From NCBI GenBank assembly GCA_001584585.1, contig LSYV01000030.1, positions 535,507-599,506 of the forward strand: 64,000 nt of DNA. The letters run 5' to 3'. The position numbers were made by a program, and so were the translations under genes. The notes under the pieces were generated by a model. The model was not told where the DNA came from and ran no database searches. It saw nothing but the letters and a program-made list of their open reading frames with translations. This stretch comes from Gonium pectorale (lineage: Eukaryota; Chlorophyta; Chlorophyceae; Chlamydomonadales; Volvocaceae). Shown one piece after another: positions 33,230 through 43,881 of this stretch (positions are counted from its first letter, which is position 1; every line of letters starts with the position of its first letter).

Positions 33230-35129
33230 TCACGTGGCTCCGCCTCCGCCGCTGCCTCCCGCGGCTGCCAGCTGCCGCAGCAGGTCTAGCATCTCCCCCA
33301 TCATGCCGTCGGCGGTGCTCATGGAGCTCACGGGAAGGTACTCCACCTCAAGGATGTGTCCGAGGAGCGCCTGAGGCGCGAACGTGTGCGGGACAGCTAG
33401 GAAATAATCCACGACTGGCAACCGGTACGGAAGGACAATCGCAGAAAGCATGCAAGCAGGTCCCATGTGCCGAGGCAGACGTGTGTGGTGGGGCAGGCAC
33501 TACATCTCTAACAAGCGGCTCAGGAGCGCCGAGATGAGGGGAGTTGAAGGAAAAGAGGATAGAATAACGACGAGCTGGGCGCCAGCAGTGTATGTCCCGT
33601 CCCGGGATGAGGGTAGGGTGGATGCCCGAACAGGGCCGCTTGCAGACGACTGAGAGCGAGCGGGAACGTGGGCAAGTGGCAGGTCCTTCGCCGGCGACCC
33701 AGCGCGCGAACGAGCAGCGCGTGTGCAGCGGACTACACGGAGTCAGGACGCATTCAGAGGCATGCGGGGCACACAGAGTGACTGTATGAGGCTGGGCCGC
33801 AGACAAATGATGATACCTGATACTCGCCACACACGACGCAGCAGACTTGCGTCGGCTGCGCAGGCTGAGTGGCTTCGTCGCATCGTGCCGCGCTATGCGT
33901 GGGTCATGGGGGCTCATATAGTACAACGCTGTCGCCGCCCATGCCGAAGCCTCTAACGCCCATGCCCGGCCCGCACCTGCGTCGACTGGATGGCCTGCGT
34001 AGCCGTGCACAGCCGCAACAGAAAGTCGCCCTTGCTGTAGGTGTGGCCCTGGGCCGCACGGGGCGAGGGGCACCAGTGTTGGGGCCGGACCGGATGGAGC
34101 CTAATGATTAACTGCAGCTGCGACAAGCGCGCTGCAACAGGCGGTTGTGGATTCAAACGCGCCGCTGCACTCCTTACGGAAAGGCAGGCGTTTGAGTCAC
34201 AGCGCTCTGCGGTCGGGCTGCGGCGAGCAGTGCCGTAGCCCGCCGCATCACACCTAACCGAAAGCCCTACCTCTATCCGTATCGTCATCTGTTTGCCGTA
34301 TTCGAGCTTCTTTTCGAGCAGCCGGGTTATGGACGCCTCGCACTCCAGAACCTGCAACCGATAGATTGAAGTGCCGTACAGCCGCGGCATGTTTCCAAGT
34401 GGGTGGGAATCAGATGTTCGAACGGGCGCTCCATGATGCCACAGGCGCGCCGAAAGTGCAGTTAGGCTCGGTATGTCGGCTGACGGTACAACGGGCACTT
34501 CGTTCTACACCGTGGCGTCTCCCTATGCCGCACCTTGAAGTCGGGCCGCAAGAGGAGGTAGAGGAGGTCGGGTGACTCACGGAAGCTGACTGCCCACGTG
34601 TCTTTTAGACCGCCGCCCGACGCGGCCACGCCCGGTCCACCCATGGCGCCCACCTGCAGTGGGCGCATGCGATGGGGACAGACAGAAAGGCCAGAGCACG
34701 CAAAGCAAGTGGTCATCGGGCAGGATGGTGGGCGCACGGGCGCAGCGCCTCGTGAGGGGCCTGAGCACGATTGTGCGTTCCAGGGTAAACGATGTAATAG
34801 CCAGATGCTGTAATGGCAGTACGTTTCTGGCAACGCCCTGTCTCCTTCCCTCGCCCTGTACACGCCCTCTCCTCACCCCTCCTGGAACATACCAGGGGGT
34901 TCCCTTGCTTCATCAGCTGACAGGTGACGGCCCAGGTGTCGGACCGTGCCGACACTTGCGATGTGCAGAGGTCATCGATGAGCCGCTTTAGGAGCTCATA
35001 CTGCGTCGGTCCAGCAAGGCCCTTTGGCGCCTGCGGCCGGATTAACCTAACAACGAGGAAATCACTGGCTTACAGAGAGAAGTGACAGGCGCAGACCGTT
35101 TGCCCGCCAACTTACAATTTCACGCCCAT
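33230..35129 (-). CDS. MED20: Mediator complex subunit 20
   Basis: Six exons in coding order: 35129-35116, 35046-34893, 34653-34534, 34351-34271, 34048-33977, 33370-33230. They give 193 aa (human MED20 is 212) and phases agree throughout. MED20 belongs to the Mediator head module with MED18 and bridges regulators to RNA polymerase II in the nucleus. Diagnostic features are the MGVKLLIRPQ start, an early helix (YELLKRLIDDL), DTWAVTCQL, two central strands (TWAVSF, LLYLLLRPDF), KGDFLLRLCTA, and the hallmark GHILEVEYLPVSS followed by a C-terminal helix. Plant MED20 has the equivalent GIVMEVEYLPISS. The first coding exon is only 14 nt, ending in a perfect GTAAGT donor. The C-terminus stops soon after the last helix with a short Gly-rich tail. 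The gene is divergent from the FAM185A-like gene. Confidence 0.88.
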
Positions 35130-35490
35130 TCCGTGAATTTAGGTTCTTAGGTCGCATTCATCTTTGACCCGGTGATCATCTGCAGGGCTGTGCGCGACGC
35201 ACACTCATGTTTAGTTTACCCCTCTTGGTGTTAACCGATACCACGAAACAGTAGTTTATGATTGAGAGACGATGTGTACTAGTGGCCGGGGAATTTGTGT
35301 CAGACGTCCTATGCAACCGACCAATTGGACGAGCTTCCTGGTTTCTTGGGATCCTGGCTTCCTGGCCCTTCACCTTGCATTGGTGCATGATCAAGTAACA
35401 CGGGCCTGATTAGTGATCGTATGTTGCACTGAAGTGGTCGCCCTCGCGTCGAGTGGCTTCCTGGCTTGCTCTGCCAAAACTTTTGCGACG
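35130..35490. promoter_or_regulatory. Shared divergent promoter region, MED20 / FAM185A-like
   Basis: Only 361 bases separate the start codons of the two divergently transcribed genes, so both core promoters and 5' UTRs must lie here. The central part (35200-35290) is AT-richer than its surroundings. No specific factor site is claimed. Confidence 0.6.
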
Positions 35491-38400
35491 ATGCTGGCCG
35501 GGGTGCCGGCCGCACCTGCGTCAGCTCTGATGCTCCTTCGGTTGACGGCTGCGTCTCGCCTGGGCGGCACGGCAGGAGGTGCCCACGTCCCAGGTGCACC
35601 GTTGCCCAACTCGTTCAGCGCGCTTCAGCAAGCCCTGACGGCACACACTTCGAGTGGTGCACTTCGACCGGTGAGGGGGCGCCATGGTGAGGAAGCTGCG
35701 GGATTGGGGCCAACGGCACTAGTATGCCTCCGGCGCTGTCGCGCGCGCCGCTGGGACGCCCGCAGCAGACGCTCCTCAGTAGCAGCTACTTGACGGACCA
35801 GCTCGTTTGTGGCATCGCCTGTCCGCAGGAACAGTTTGGGATTGGGGCTGAGGCCACGTCAACGGCGGCCGACGAGGCGGCCCAGTTGGTTCGTGTGGCC
35901 CCGGGCACACGCTTCCGCCTTGACGCCGGCCGCAGCGCTGTGGCTGTGGAGCACGTGGCGGGCTGGAGCGACGTGGCAACGCTTCAGGTGCGGGCGCGAG
36001 GGCGGCAGCGTGTACGGGTGCGAGGCTGGGAGGAGAGGCAGGGCTGCGCAAGTATTGATGGCGGAGCTGCTCAGACGGCATTGATGGCGTTGGTGCGGCA
36101 ACCATGGAGGGGCTTCCGCTGCACGTGGCTCATGCCTCAGACGGCTTGCACGGCCGCACTCGGGGCCGCTGGTCGGCGAGTGCCTGGCTCAGGGCGACAG
36201 CACGCCCGGAGGGGCGCATGCCTTATCCGACGAACCGACACAGCTCCCCGGCGGCACAGGCGATCATTGGGACGTGCCCGTTGCGTTGCTGAGGATTGCA
36301 CTCCTTTCACCCGTGCCCTTGGAAGTGTCAGAACGCCACGGCTATCCTTCGTCGAGATGAGCTCTGTACTGTTTCCTATATGCACAGGTTGCATACCTGG
36401 CTGCCTTTACTCAGGCTGCCGTTTGCTCCTGTCCGCTGCCCCACAGGGCCGACCCGCGGGTCATCGCTCCTGGCGGGTGCACCCGGCGAGCAGCGAGTCC
36501 GAGCTGGGGCGGGGGCGCGGGACGCATGCGGACGAGGCCGACAGGCGGGGTGCGAGCGCGCCGGCGTACGGTGAGCGATCAGCTACCGCCACGCTACAGG
36601 CCCTTCAGCTCCGGTCCTGGTTGCCTTCCTCAACCCTAGGTTTTACGGGTTGTCTGCTTGCCGAGTCCTGGTCCCTCGTACCCTTCATCATGGGCTCTGC
36701 AGACGTGAGGCCTCAAGCTAGCTCCGGCGCCGAGACAGCTCCGGGGCAGGGCGGCGCCGGCCGCGGCAGCAGCGGCGCAGGGGATGCTGGCGGGCTGCTG
36801 CGGCTCGCGGTCCCCGAGAAGTGGATCAGCCTGGACATCAGCACCGAGGGTGCGGGGCTGGTTCATGCAGGGCGGTGCGAGAAATTGGAAGCGCCCTCAC
36901 CAGAGATGCTCCACCCACCGCACGTGGGGGCACTCATGCATGCGGGGGGCTGCGATGGGGAGCATGTTCCCGGCGACCAGGGTGGCGGAAGGGGGATAGC
37001 AAAGTAAGGTCGGGGAGCACACGGCGTAGGGACGCGATGGCGCATGGGCACAGCCTGCTATAGGCGTTGGGCGATGGGCACGCCTTTATCGCGGTCGCTG
37101 GGAATCCGTTGGACGCTCCTGCTAGCAGTGGCCGGAATGCACCCCCCTGGCTGTGCACCGCCTTGTCCACCTGTGTGCGTCGGTGCATAGGTACGTCTGC
37201 AGGGAGCCATGCCGACCAGGGACCGCCGTGCCCGCGCACGGCCGCTCCGCCGCAGGTTGCCCCGTGTCGGTGACCCGTCTGGTGGAGGCGTCCCTCGGTG
37301 TGGCCACACGCGGGGGTCCGCTGCAGCTGGGGACCGTTCGGGGCACCCACGTGGACCTGAGTACCGCAACGACCGGCGCCGCCCCTGCCGGCGGGAGCCC
37401 TCAGCCCGGAGGAGGGCACGCAGCTATTGCAGAGAAGGGGGACGAGGCGGGTTCCGTGACGGTAGGTCTCTCATGGTGTGGCGGTCCTGGGTCGGGTCGG
37501 AGTGCCCTGAAGGATCAATGGGGTTTGGGGTCGGGATGCTTGTAAAGGATCAAGGGCCACGGCTAGTCAGTGCTGGGGATGCGACCGCCCGGGCGGTGGA
37601 GGCCGGGTTCGCCACGGCAGGCGAGTTCTCGTTGGGTGGGTCAGAGGCCTCAGGGCTCGCCTCCATACGTGGGAGCCCTGCGTCCGGCGGCTCACTAGCC
37701 TTCCATGCACCGCTCCCTGTAACGACCGCCCCCCCTGCCGACGGTGGCCCACTTGGCTCCAGGGCGGGGAGGTCAGCGGCACGACCGTGACCGTGGCGGC
37801 CTCCGGGCCCATCCGCCTGCGGCGCCTCGTCGGTGGCAGCATGCAGCTGTCCAGTGACGCGGCCGCCACAGCCGGCCCCACTACTCCCGCGGGGACGGTG
37901 GCTGCTGCAAACCAGCTGCCGGCGGTGAATCTGGGTGCCGTGTACGGCGGTCGGATTCACATCCGTACAGGTACGGCCTGCTCATGGGGTACCGTTCGGT
38001 GTGTCCGAAACTTGTGTCAGATTGCATTGAACGTCTGGGCTGAGGAGGCCGGCGGCGGAAGCAGCATGTGCGTTGATGCGCGTGTGCGCCTCGGGGTCAG
38101 CTGCGGCACGGCTTTTCCCGCACGCACATGCTCCGTCCTGGCCATTCTCCACTCGTCCGACAGCTGAGGAGGTGCCAGACTTCAGCTGCGCCCACACCAA
38201 TCCCTTCCTTACAGTTGATCCCTTCCCGGCCCTCCCCCCGTGCCGTCCTCCATGCCAGGCGGCGGCTCCGTCCGTATCGGCACCCTCGACTGCGGCGGCT
38301 ACTCCGCCGGCGGGGCCAGCGGCGGGGATGCGCGCGCACAAGATACCGCCTCGGGGGCTTCCCGTGCGGCAGCAGGCGCGGCTCCCCAGCCGAACGCCCC

Positions 38401-39863
38401 CGCCGCAGTGGCTCCCTACGGTGTCGGCGGCGGTGTCCCCGGCGGTGGCGGTGGCGCTGCGATCCTGTCTCATGGCGGCGCCGTGGTGGTGGACTGCTTG
38501 GAGGGCTGGGCGGACGTGGACAGCGGGGGCGGAGCAGTGCGGGTGAGGCTGAGGGGCGGGCCGGGGAGAGGAGGGGGTGGGAAAGCGGGGCCCTGGTCAG
38601 AGGGCACTGTGGGGCTGCAGCGGGGTCCTGGCGCCCCCCGCGTGAGGGACGGAGCACCTGAGGCCGCTCCAGTCTGCGCATCCAGACCTACACCGTATGG
38701 GCCCGACCGGAATGACTGAACCAAGCATTCCTAACTCCGCCTCCGCGCCGGCTTCAACAGCAGCCGTTGCTCCTACTCGCATCTCAGCAGCTTCGAGCCC
38801 CTGGTCTTGTGTCCCAACACCCTGCCCCGGCGACGCGTCCGCGTCGTGGCGTCGCTGCGCCCTCCGCTGCCGACCCTGACCCGATCACCCCACCCGACCC
38901 CGATGCACACCGCGCGATCCGGCCCCGTGCCCGCACCCCACCAGGTGCTTCTCCAGTCCGGGCTGCGCTCCTGCTCTGTGCGCAGCGGCGGGGGGCCCGT
39001 GGAGGTGGCGCTGGCGAGCGGGGCGGGGCTGCAGCTGCTGGAGGTGGTGGGCGCGGACCCCGGGGGGCTGCAAGTCGAGCCAGGTGGGCGGGAGGGCGGG
39101 GCCGCCGGGGCCGCGCGGGCAGGCGGACGGTCTACCAATGCCGATCCGTCGTCGCCTTTCTCTCCTCCCCGCCAAGCTGCGGCCGGGATGCGTCAGTTTC
39201 CAATCCATGGCGGGCCATGTGGTGGCACTCGATGTTCGGCCGCCCGTGCCTCGCCGCCTCGCAGGCCTGGAGCCGGACGTGCGGCCCGTTCAGGACGCCG
39301 GGCCGACTGCCGAAGCGGCGGTGCCACAGCAGCCGCAGCAGCAGCACTCGGCGGGTGGCAGCTGGCGCGTCGCGGTGGCGGCCGGCGACCTGGCGCACAG
39401 CCGCGGCGGCGGCAGGTGGGCAGGGCGCGCGAAATACGGTACCGTGCTGCCTATTCTAGTGGACATCGGGCTGTGGCACCAACGCAACGGCACCTCGCTC
39501 GGGGCCATTGCGGTGTCGGGCGCAGGCATGGTACATCTCCTGGTCCCATCCCAGCCACCGATCTGGACTTCACACGGGGACTTGACACCGCTCGCGTCAT
39601 TATGGCAACCGCCGCTCCCTTTCAGACAGGGTGTCCGTCCGTCCTTCCATCACGGTCTTCACCAAGTTCCCTTAACGCGCGACGCGCTCGTCTTTCCCTG
39701 CCGCAGGGGCATGGAGCCGGGAACGGCAGGCGGCGGTGGGGGCGGCGGCGGCGTGGTGCGCGTGGATGCGGGGGGCGGAGTGGTACGGCTGCGGCGCCTG
39801 AGCTGGATGGAGGCTCTGCGGGCCAAGGTGGCGGAGCGAGGGGTCCAGGCCGGGGGGCCCTAA
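35491..39863 (+). CDS. FAM185A: FAM185A-like DUF4097 beta-repeat protein, probably organellar
   Basis: Ten exons: 35491-35670, 35766-35987, 36447-36570, 36703-36849, 37256-37461, 37763-37970, 38259-38542, 38945-39083, 39265-39415, 39707-39863. They total 1818 nt, 605 aa, with consistent phases. The N-terminus (MLAGVPAAPASALMLLRLTA) looks like a mitochondrial or plastid targeting peptide. The body consists of short beta-strand repeats of the DUF4097 type: VPEKWISLDISTEG, then VTRLVEASLGVATRGG, LQLGTVRGTHVDLSTA, and later repeats of the form GG-S-V-R-I/V with Gly-rich turns, ending in VVRVDAGGGVVRLRRL and a short helix. Human FAM185A has the same fold and is uncharacterised. Several repeats carry Ala/Gly/Gln-rich insertions that lengthen the protein beyond its animal relatives. 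An upstream in-frame GTG at 35413 is not used in this model. Exon 3 is the least certain. Confidence 0.85.
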
Positions 39864-40000
39864 ACGAACGCTGTGCGTCTGGTTGCGGAGGCAGCTCTAG
39901 CGGTACTTCTCAGCCGGGCAAGCTCACACGCGCTTGCCGCCCATGCCTTCTTACCGCATACCGGTTTGTTAATCACGGCAGATTGCCACCGATCCCGCCA

Positions 40001-40005
40001 TGTAA
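40001..40005 (+). terminator. TGTAA poly(A) signal for the FAM185A-like gene
   Basis: A TGTAA pentamer, the usual Chlamydomonas polyadenylation signal, lies 138 bases after the stop codon at 39861-39863, on the same strand. Confidence 0.55.
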
Positions 40006-40169
40006 GGGCGCTCTTCGAGCTTTTCATCAGGTTCCGATCAAGCGCGTGACTCATGAGCCTATCGGCCACACCCTACGTGAGCAGCGCGGGTATGGACGCA
40101 CGCATGGAGGACTGTCAAAGACGTGTGTACGGTAGGGACGTCCATCCGCAGTACTGAGTTTGCCGCTGT

Positions 40170-40259
40170 GGGGCTGGTGGTCGTCATGGGGCTGGTGGTC
40201 GTCATGGGGCTGGTGGTCGTCATGGGACTGGTGGTCGTCATGGGGCTGGTGGTCGTCAT
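40170..40259. repeat. 18-bp minisatellite, five copies
   Basis: Five head-to-tail copies of GGGGCTGGTGGTCGTCAT, with one substitution in the fourth copy (GGGACTGG). It is open on both strands (minus-strand product PHDDHQ repeated), but there is no support for it being coding. It lies just upstream of the truncated MYND gene. Confidence 0.95.
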
Positions 40260-40505
40260 GGGTCGGGTTGATGAAACACACAACCGCAATCGTATCGCAA
40301 GGTTCCGGAGCTGGTCGGCCCGACAAGCAACACGACACCCACCCAGCTGTAACGCTGTTTAAATTACCCTACTGGAAACGTCGCGCCTTCAGGTGTTGAA
40401 AAGGATCAACGCATACGACGAGCGTAAGCGCGAAAGTGATGATGTCGTTGAAGGACCCACCTGGGGCCGTCTGGGGCCGAGCCCCCCTCGCCCGCCTCAC
40501 CGCAG

Positions 40506-41333
40506 CTGCTGAGCCTGCTGTCCTGCGCCGCTTGCGAGTGGCTGCCGGAGCTGTTGCAGTCGCTGTCGCAGCCCCTGCTGTCCAGCGGCACGGCAAGCCC
40601 GGGGCTTCTCACGGCTCTCCTCTCATGGCTGCCGCTGCTGGCAAACCGCTGCGCCATGCAGCCCTGTGCTGCTGCGGCCGACGAGAGCCCTCTCGATGGT
40701 GACGCCGCCGCCTGTGGCAAGGCCAGCGGTGGCGGCAAGGCCGCGGACGATGGCGGCTGGCGGGCGCTGCTGCTGGAGGAGGTGGGCGCGGTGCTGCTGC
40801 TGGATGCACTGCTGCGGATAGAGCCGCGAGTGGCTGAGCTGGAGCTGGAGAACCGACTATCGCTGCGGTCGCCAGGGGAGCGCCCCGGACCGCAGTGGGA
40901 GGTGCTGCGGACCGGTCGGAGCAGGAGGGGCTGGGCGACGCTGAGGCCGCTGCGGTGGCCAAGGTCCCTGCTGCACCGCCGCTGCCGTGGCGGTCAGGGC
41001 TGCTGCGGGAGGCGGCGGGCGGCCTCTGTTCGTGCGGCGACCAGGGCATGGCAGCGAANNNNNNNNNNNNNNNNNNNNCGGCAGGCGTCGCCTCCGCCCG
41101 GGCCGCTGGTCTCCGCCCTGCCCTCGCCGACCGAGGCGCGGCGCCTGCTGCCCGGCCGATGCGCCAACCCGCGCTGCGCCAACCTGGAGGGCGACAGCGA
41201 GGCGGACCTGACGCTCAAGGCGTGCGCGGGGTGCGGGGCTGTGGACTACTGCTGCCGGCCCTGCCAGACGGCGCACTGGCGGGCGGGGCACAAGGGGGAG
41301 TCCGCGCGGGTGCGCGGTAACGGGGGCCGCTGA
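40506..41333 (+). pseudogene. MYND-finger gene fragment: truncated 5' end, frameshift, assembly gap
   Basis: The fragment starts at an acceptor (CTCACCGCAG) at 40505 with no matching upstream exon. It reads LLSLLSCAACEWLPELL and a Leu-rich helical region typical of the large MYND family of volvocine algae. Near 40905 the likely frame changes: GPQWEVLR is followed in another frame by SEQEGLGDAEAAA. A 20-base N run at 41059-41078 then restores the first frame. The C-terminus holds the MYND finger: CANPRC, then CAGCGAVDYCC, then CQTAHWRAGHKGES before the stop at 41331. MYND zinc fingers mediate protein-protein contacts. The usual final cysteine after HWRAGHK is missing. The frameshift may be an assembly error next to the gap, so the gene could be intact in reality, but the missing 5' part argues for a relic. 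Confidence 0.68.
41059..41078. other. Assembly gap (20 N)
   Basis: Twenty consecutive N characters inside the MYND fragment. The true length of the missing sequence is unknown. Confidence 0.99.
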
Positions 41334-43881
41334 GCGGGTTGCGGCCGGACCGGGGTCCTATGTGGACGGCCTTGGGATGGTCTTGGAGGGTACCGCTGGG
41401 CGTTCTTCCGGCGGGCGCAGACGACAAAGTGCCAGCAGTGAAGCGTGCATGATGAAAAGTTGTCTTGCTAACGCGTCGGGAGGAATGGTCATCTTATACA
41501 CGGGTAGTTGCCGTGGTAAAACACGATGTCAAATCACCTGCAGCACTGTTGCTACCGCGACTATAGCCGTATGCGCTGGAAGCTTTGCCCGGCTTCGCGT
41601 CCGGGTGCTGTTGCAGAGTGGTATGGAGCGTGCCCAAATTGTGGTGGGTTTTGTTGTTGCACATGCGTGCCCGGGTGGATGTGTCCGGGCGCGCAACGGG
41701 CCCTTTGTGGTTTCCCGGATCAACGCGAGGTGCATGCGGGCAGGCAGGCAAGCAGGCAGGCAAGCAGGCGGGCAGGCAGGCAAGCAGGCAGGCAAGCAGG
41801 CAGGCAGGCAGGTTGGGGCCTCAAGGCGGGGGCCCCAATTCGTGATAATTTGAACGGAGGCTGAGTCGGGTTTCCACTTGCCAACATGCAGCGCCTTTGG
41901 CTCACAGTCCATGCATTACTGATACGTCCGGTAGCTTCGTATCTGGAAACGTGGGAAAGGGTTGGCTCCCCCGCGGCGCGGTCACAGCCGCTACACAGAG
42001 GGCAGCTGTGGCGCGGCATACTGCACCGCGCAGAGAGACCGCCGCGCCTAAGTTCTGATACGTTTGGTAGATTGGTGGGTGGTTCTTCGAGGGCTCATTT
42101 TCAGCATGCTCCAAGGTTGCTATCGTTGGTCATATGAATGGTGACCGTTCAGGCGATAAACATGTACGGGGCTGGGCAGCAGTGGCGGCTGTGGCCACCA
42201 AGGCTTGTGTGTCGCCCAGACAGCGGCAGTTTGCGGCGACGGCGCATAATGGCCACCAGGTCGCGGTTGCGGGTTCCTGGGGCAGCATCACTGCACACGA
42301 GCTTCGCGGATGGCAGTATCACGGCTCGGATACGGTAGGCATCCTCGGCCTGGCGGCTAGTGTTTAGTGCGGGGTTGGGCGCTTGAGCCCCCGCCCTGGG
42401 CTTACATGCCGAACGCTTGCTCCACTGGCAGAGGACTTGGGGAGATCGTTGAAGAACAAACCCGTTGTCCTCAGACTGCTGGTTGTGTGCTCCACCTGAA
42501 TGGTGCTATGCATTCGCCCGTCAGACACCTGGGTGGTGTTATCTCGAGGCCTAATACGGAGGCTTTCCAAGCCGTTAGAACCTCGAAACAAGCGCCCACA
42601 GAGCTACATGCGGTGGAAAGGGGCGAGAATAGCCTACACCGGCTTCACGCCTCCCTTAAGACACATCAGCCGCACACCCGTGCGGGTGCACTCCCTTGCT
42701 TTCCATGTACAACGCTACGCTCCGTCAGGGAACCGTCGCATTTCCTGGCTCAAATCCTTTCGATGCTTTCCGGGCAAGATCAGCAAAGGTGGTCTGCGGC
42801 TCCTTCGGAAGTTCCCTGGGCCATCAAGGGAAGGCGGTAGCTCACGCGTTAGCTCCTCGGGAAAGCAGTCTGGAGCTCTTGGGGTTACGCTCCCGGAGCA
42901 GCAGATGTCACATGGCCCAGCCAGGCCAGTTACAAGAGGCATGCTGCACGAGCCAAGAAGCCATCAGCTTGATGAAACAGAACCTGAGGCCCCCAGAGTG
43001 GAGCCGACCCACGGGTCAGGGCAGCCGCAACCGGCACCAGAAGCCCTAAAAGGCCTAACAGCCCCTCAGCATGGGCCACTCTAGTCTGGTCAAAGGTACG
43101 GCACAAGCGGAGTATCGGCCTCACCAGCGGCTGTGACAGCGAACAAACTTCCAAGGCCCTTTGGCTGCGCTCGTTTGGGCAAATGAATGCGAAAGCTCCC
43201 ATAGGCCACCTGGTTCACACCAAATGCGACACCACCCCGTCCTACAGAAGGACCGCATGCTCTCCGCGGTATGGAGGTCTGTACGTGTTCTCGCCCAAGA
43301 CAATCTCAGTTAGCCTCAACGAAGGTGCTAATGGCCATGCTGCACACTTGCACCCTCCCTCACAACGTCGCGCCATCAAATCCTTTCAAAATGTAATGCC
43401 GAAGTTTTCAAGCACCTCCCAAAGCATTTGCTATTTTCGCTATGTATAAATGGACTGCCCGGCTATAACCACAGGAGGAAGCCGTCTAAGTACTATCGTC
43501 AAATCCTAGGGCCTATGGTCCCAATAATAGAGATTGATTTAGCACGGTCTAATCTAGCACAGGTCCAAACAGGCGTAGCATTGTGCTACAGAGCCGACGC
43601 CGGTCGGGGCGCTTGCTTTCCAGCAAGCTGAAAGGCCTCCCATGTGGGCATCCCAGCCCAGGGGTTCGGCCGCGCGGGGGCGGGCTGGAGTTGCAGCCGC
43701 CCCTGCGGTATGGTGGTGGTCGGGGGCCACTCCTTCTCAGGAGGACGGGGCCGGCGCACTTGTGCAGTGCGCCGCCCCGGGGTGCCAGGCGCCGGCCCCA
43801 CCATACGGGCAGTGCGCAGTCGCAGGCTGTGCCGCTTACGCAGCGGCGCGCCTCTTCTGCGCGCTCCACATTGCTGTGGCT
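41334..43881. other. Spacer with microsatellite, no gene supported
   Basis: Between the MYND fragment and the 3' end of the kinesin gene. 43420-43600 is relatively AT-rich. No exon or family signature was accepted. A Cys-rich plus-strand frame at about 43760-43872 is discussed separately. The part nearest 43881 must include the kinesin 3' UTR. Confidence 0.4.
41737..41812. repeat. (AGGC/AAGC)n microsatellite
   Basis: Tandem tetranucleotides alternating between GGCA and AGCA types over about 76 bases. Confidence 0.93.

Noticed and set aside
40170..40259. Possible CRISPR-like array
   Set aside because: The units are directly adjacent without spacers, and the genome is eukaryotic.
40123..40362. 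Minisatellite frames encoding repeated VVVMGL (plus) or PHDDHQ (minus)
   Set aside because: A tandem repeat whose unit length is a multiple of three is open on both strands automatically. No start context, splice sites or family support coding.
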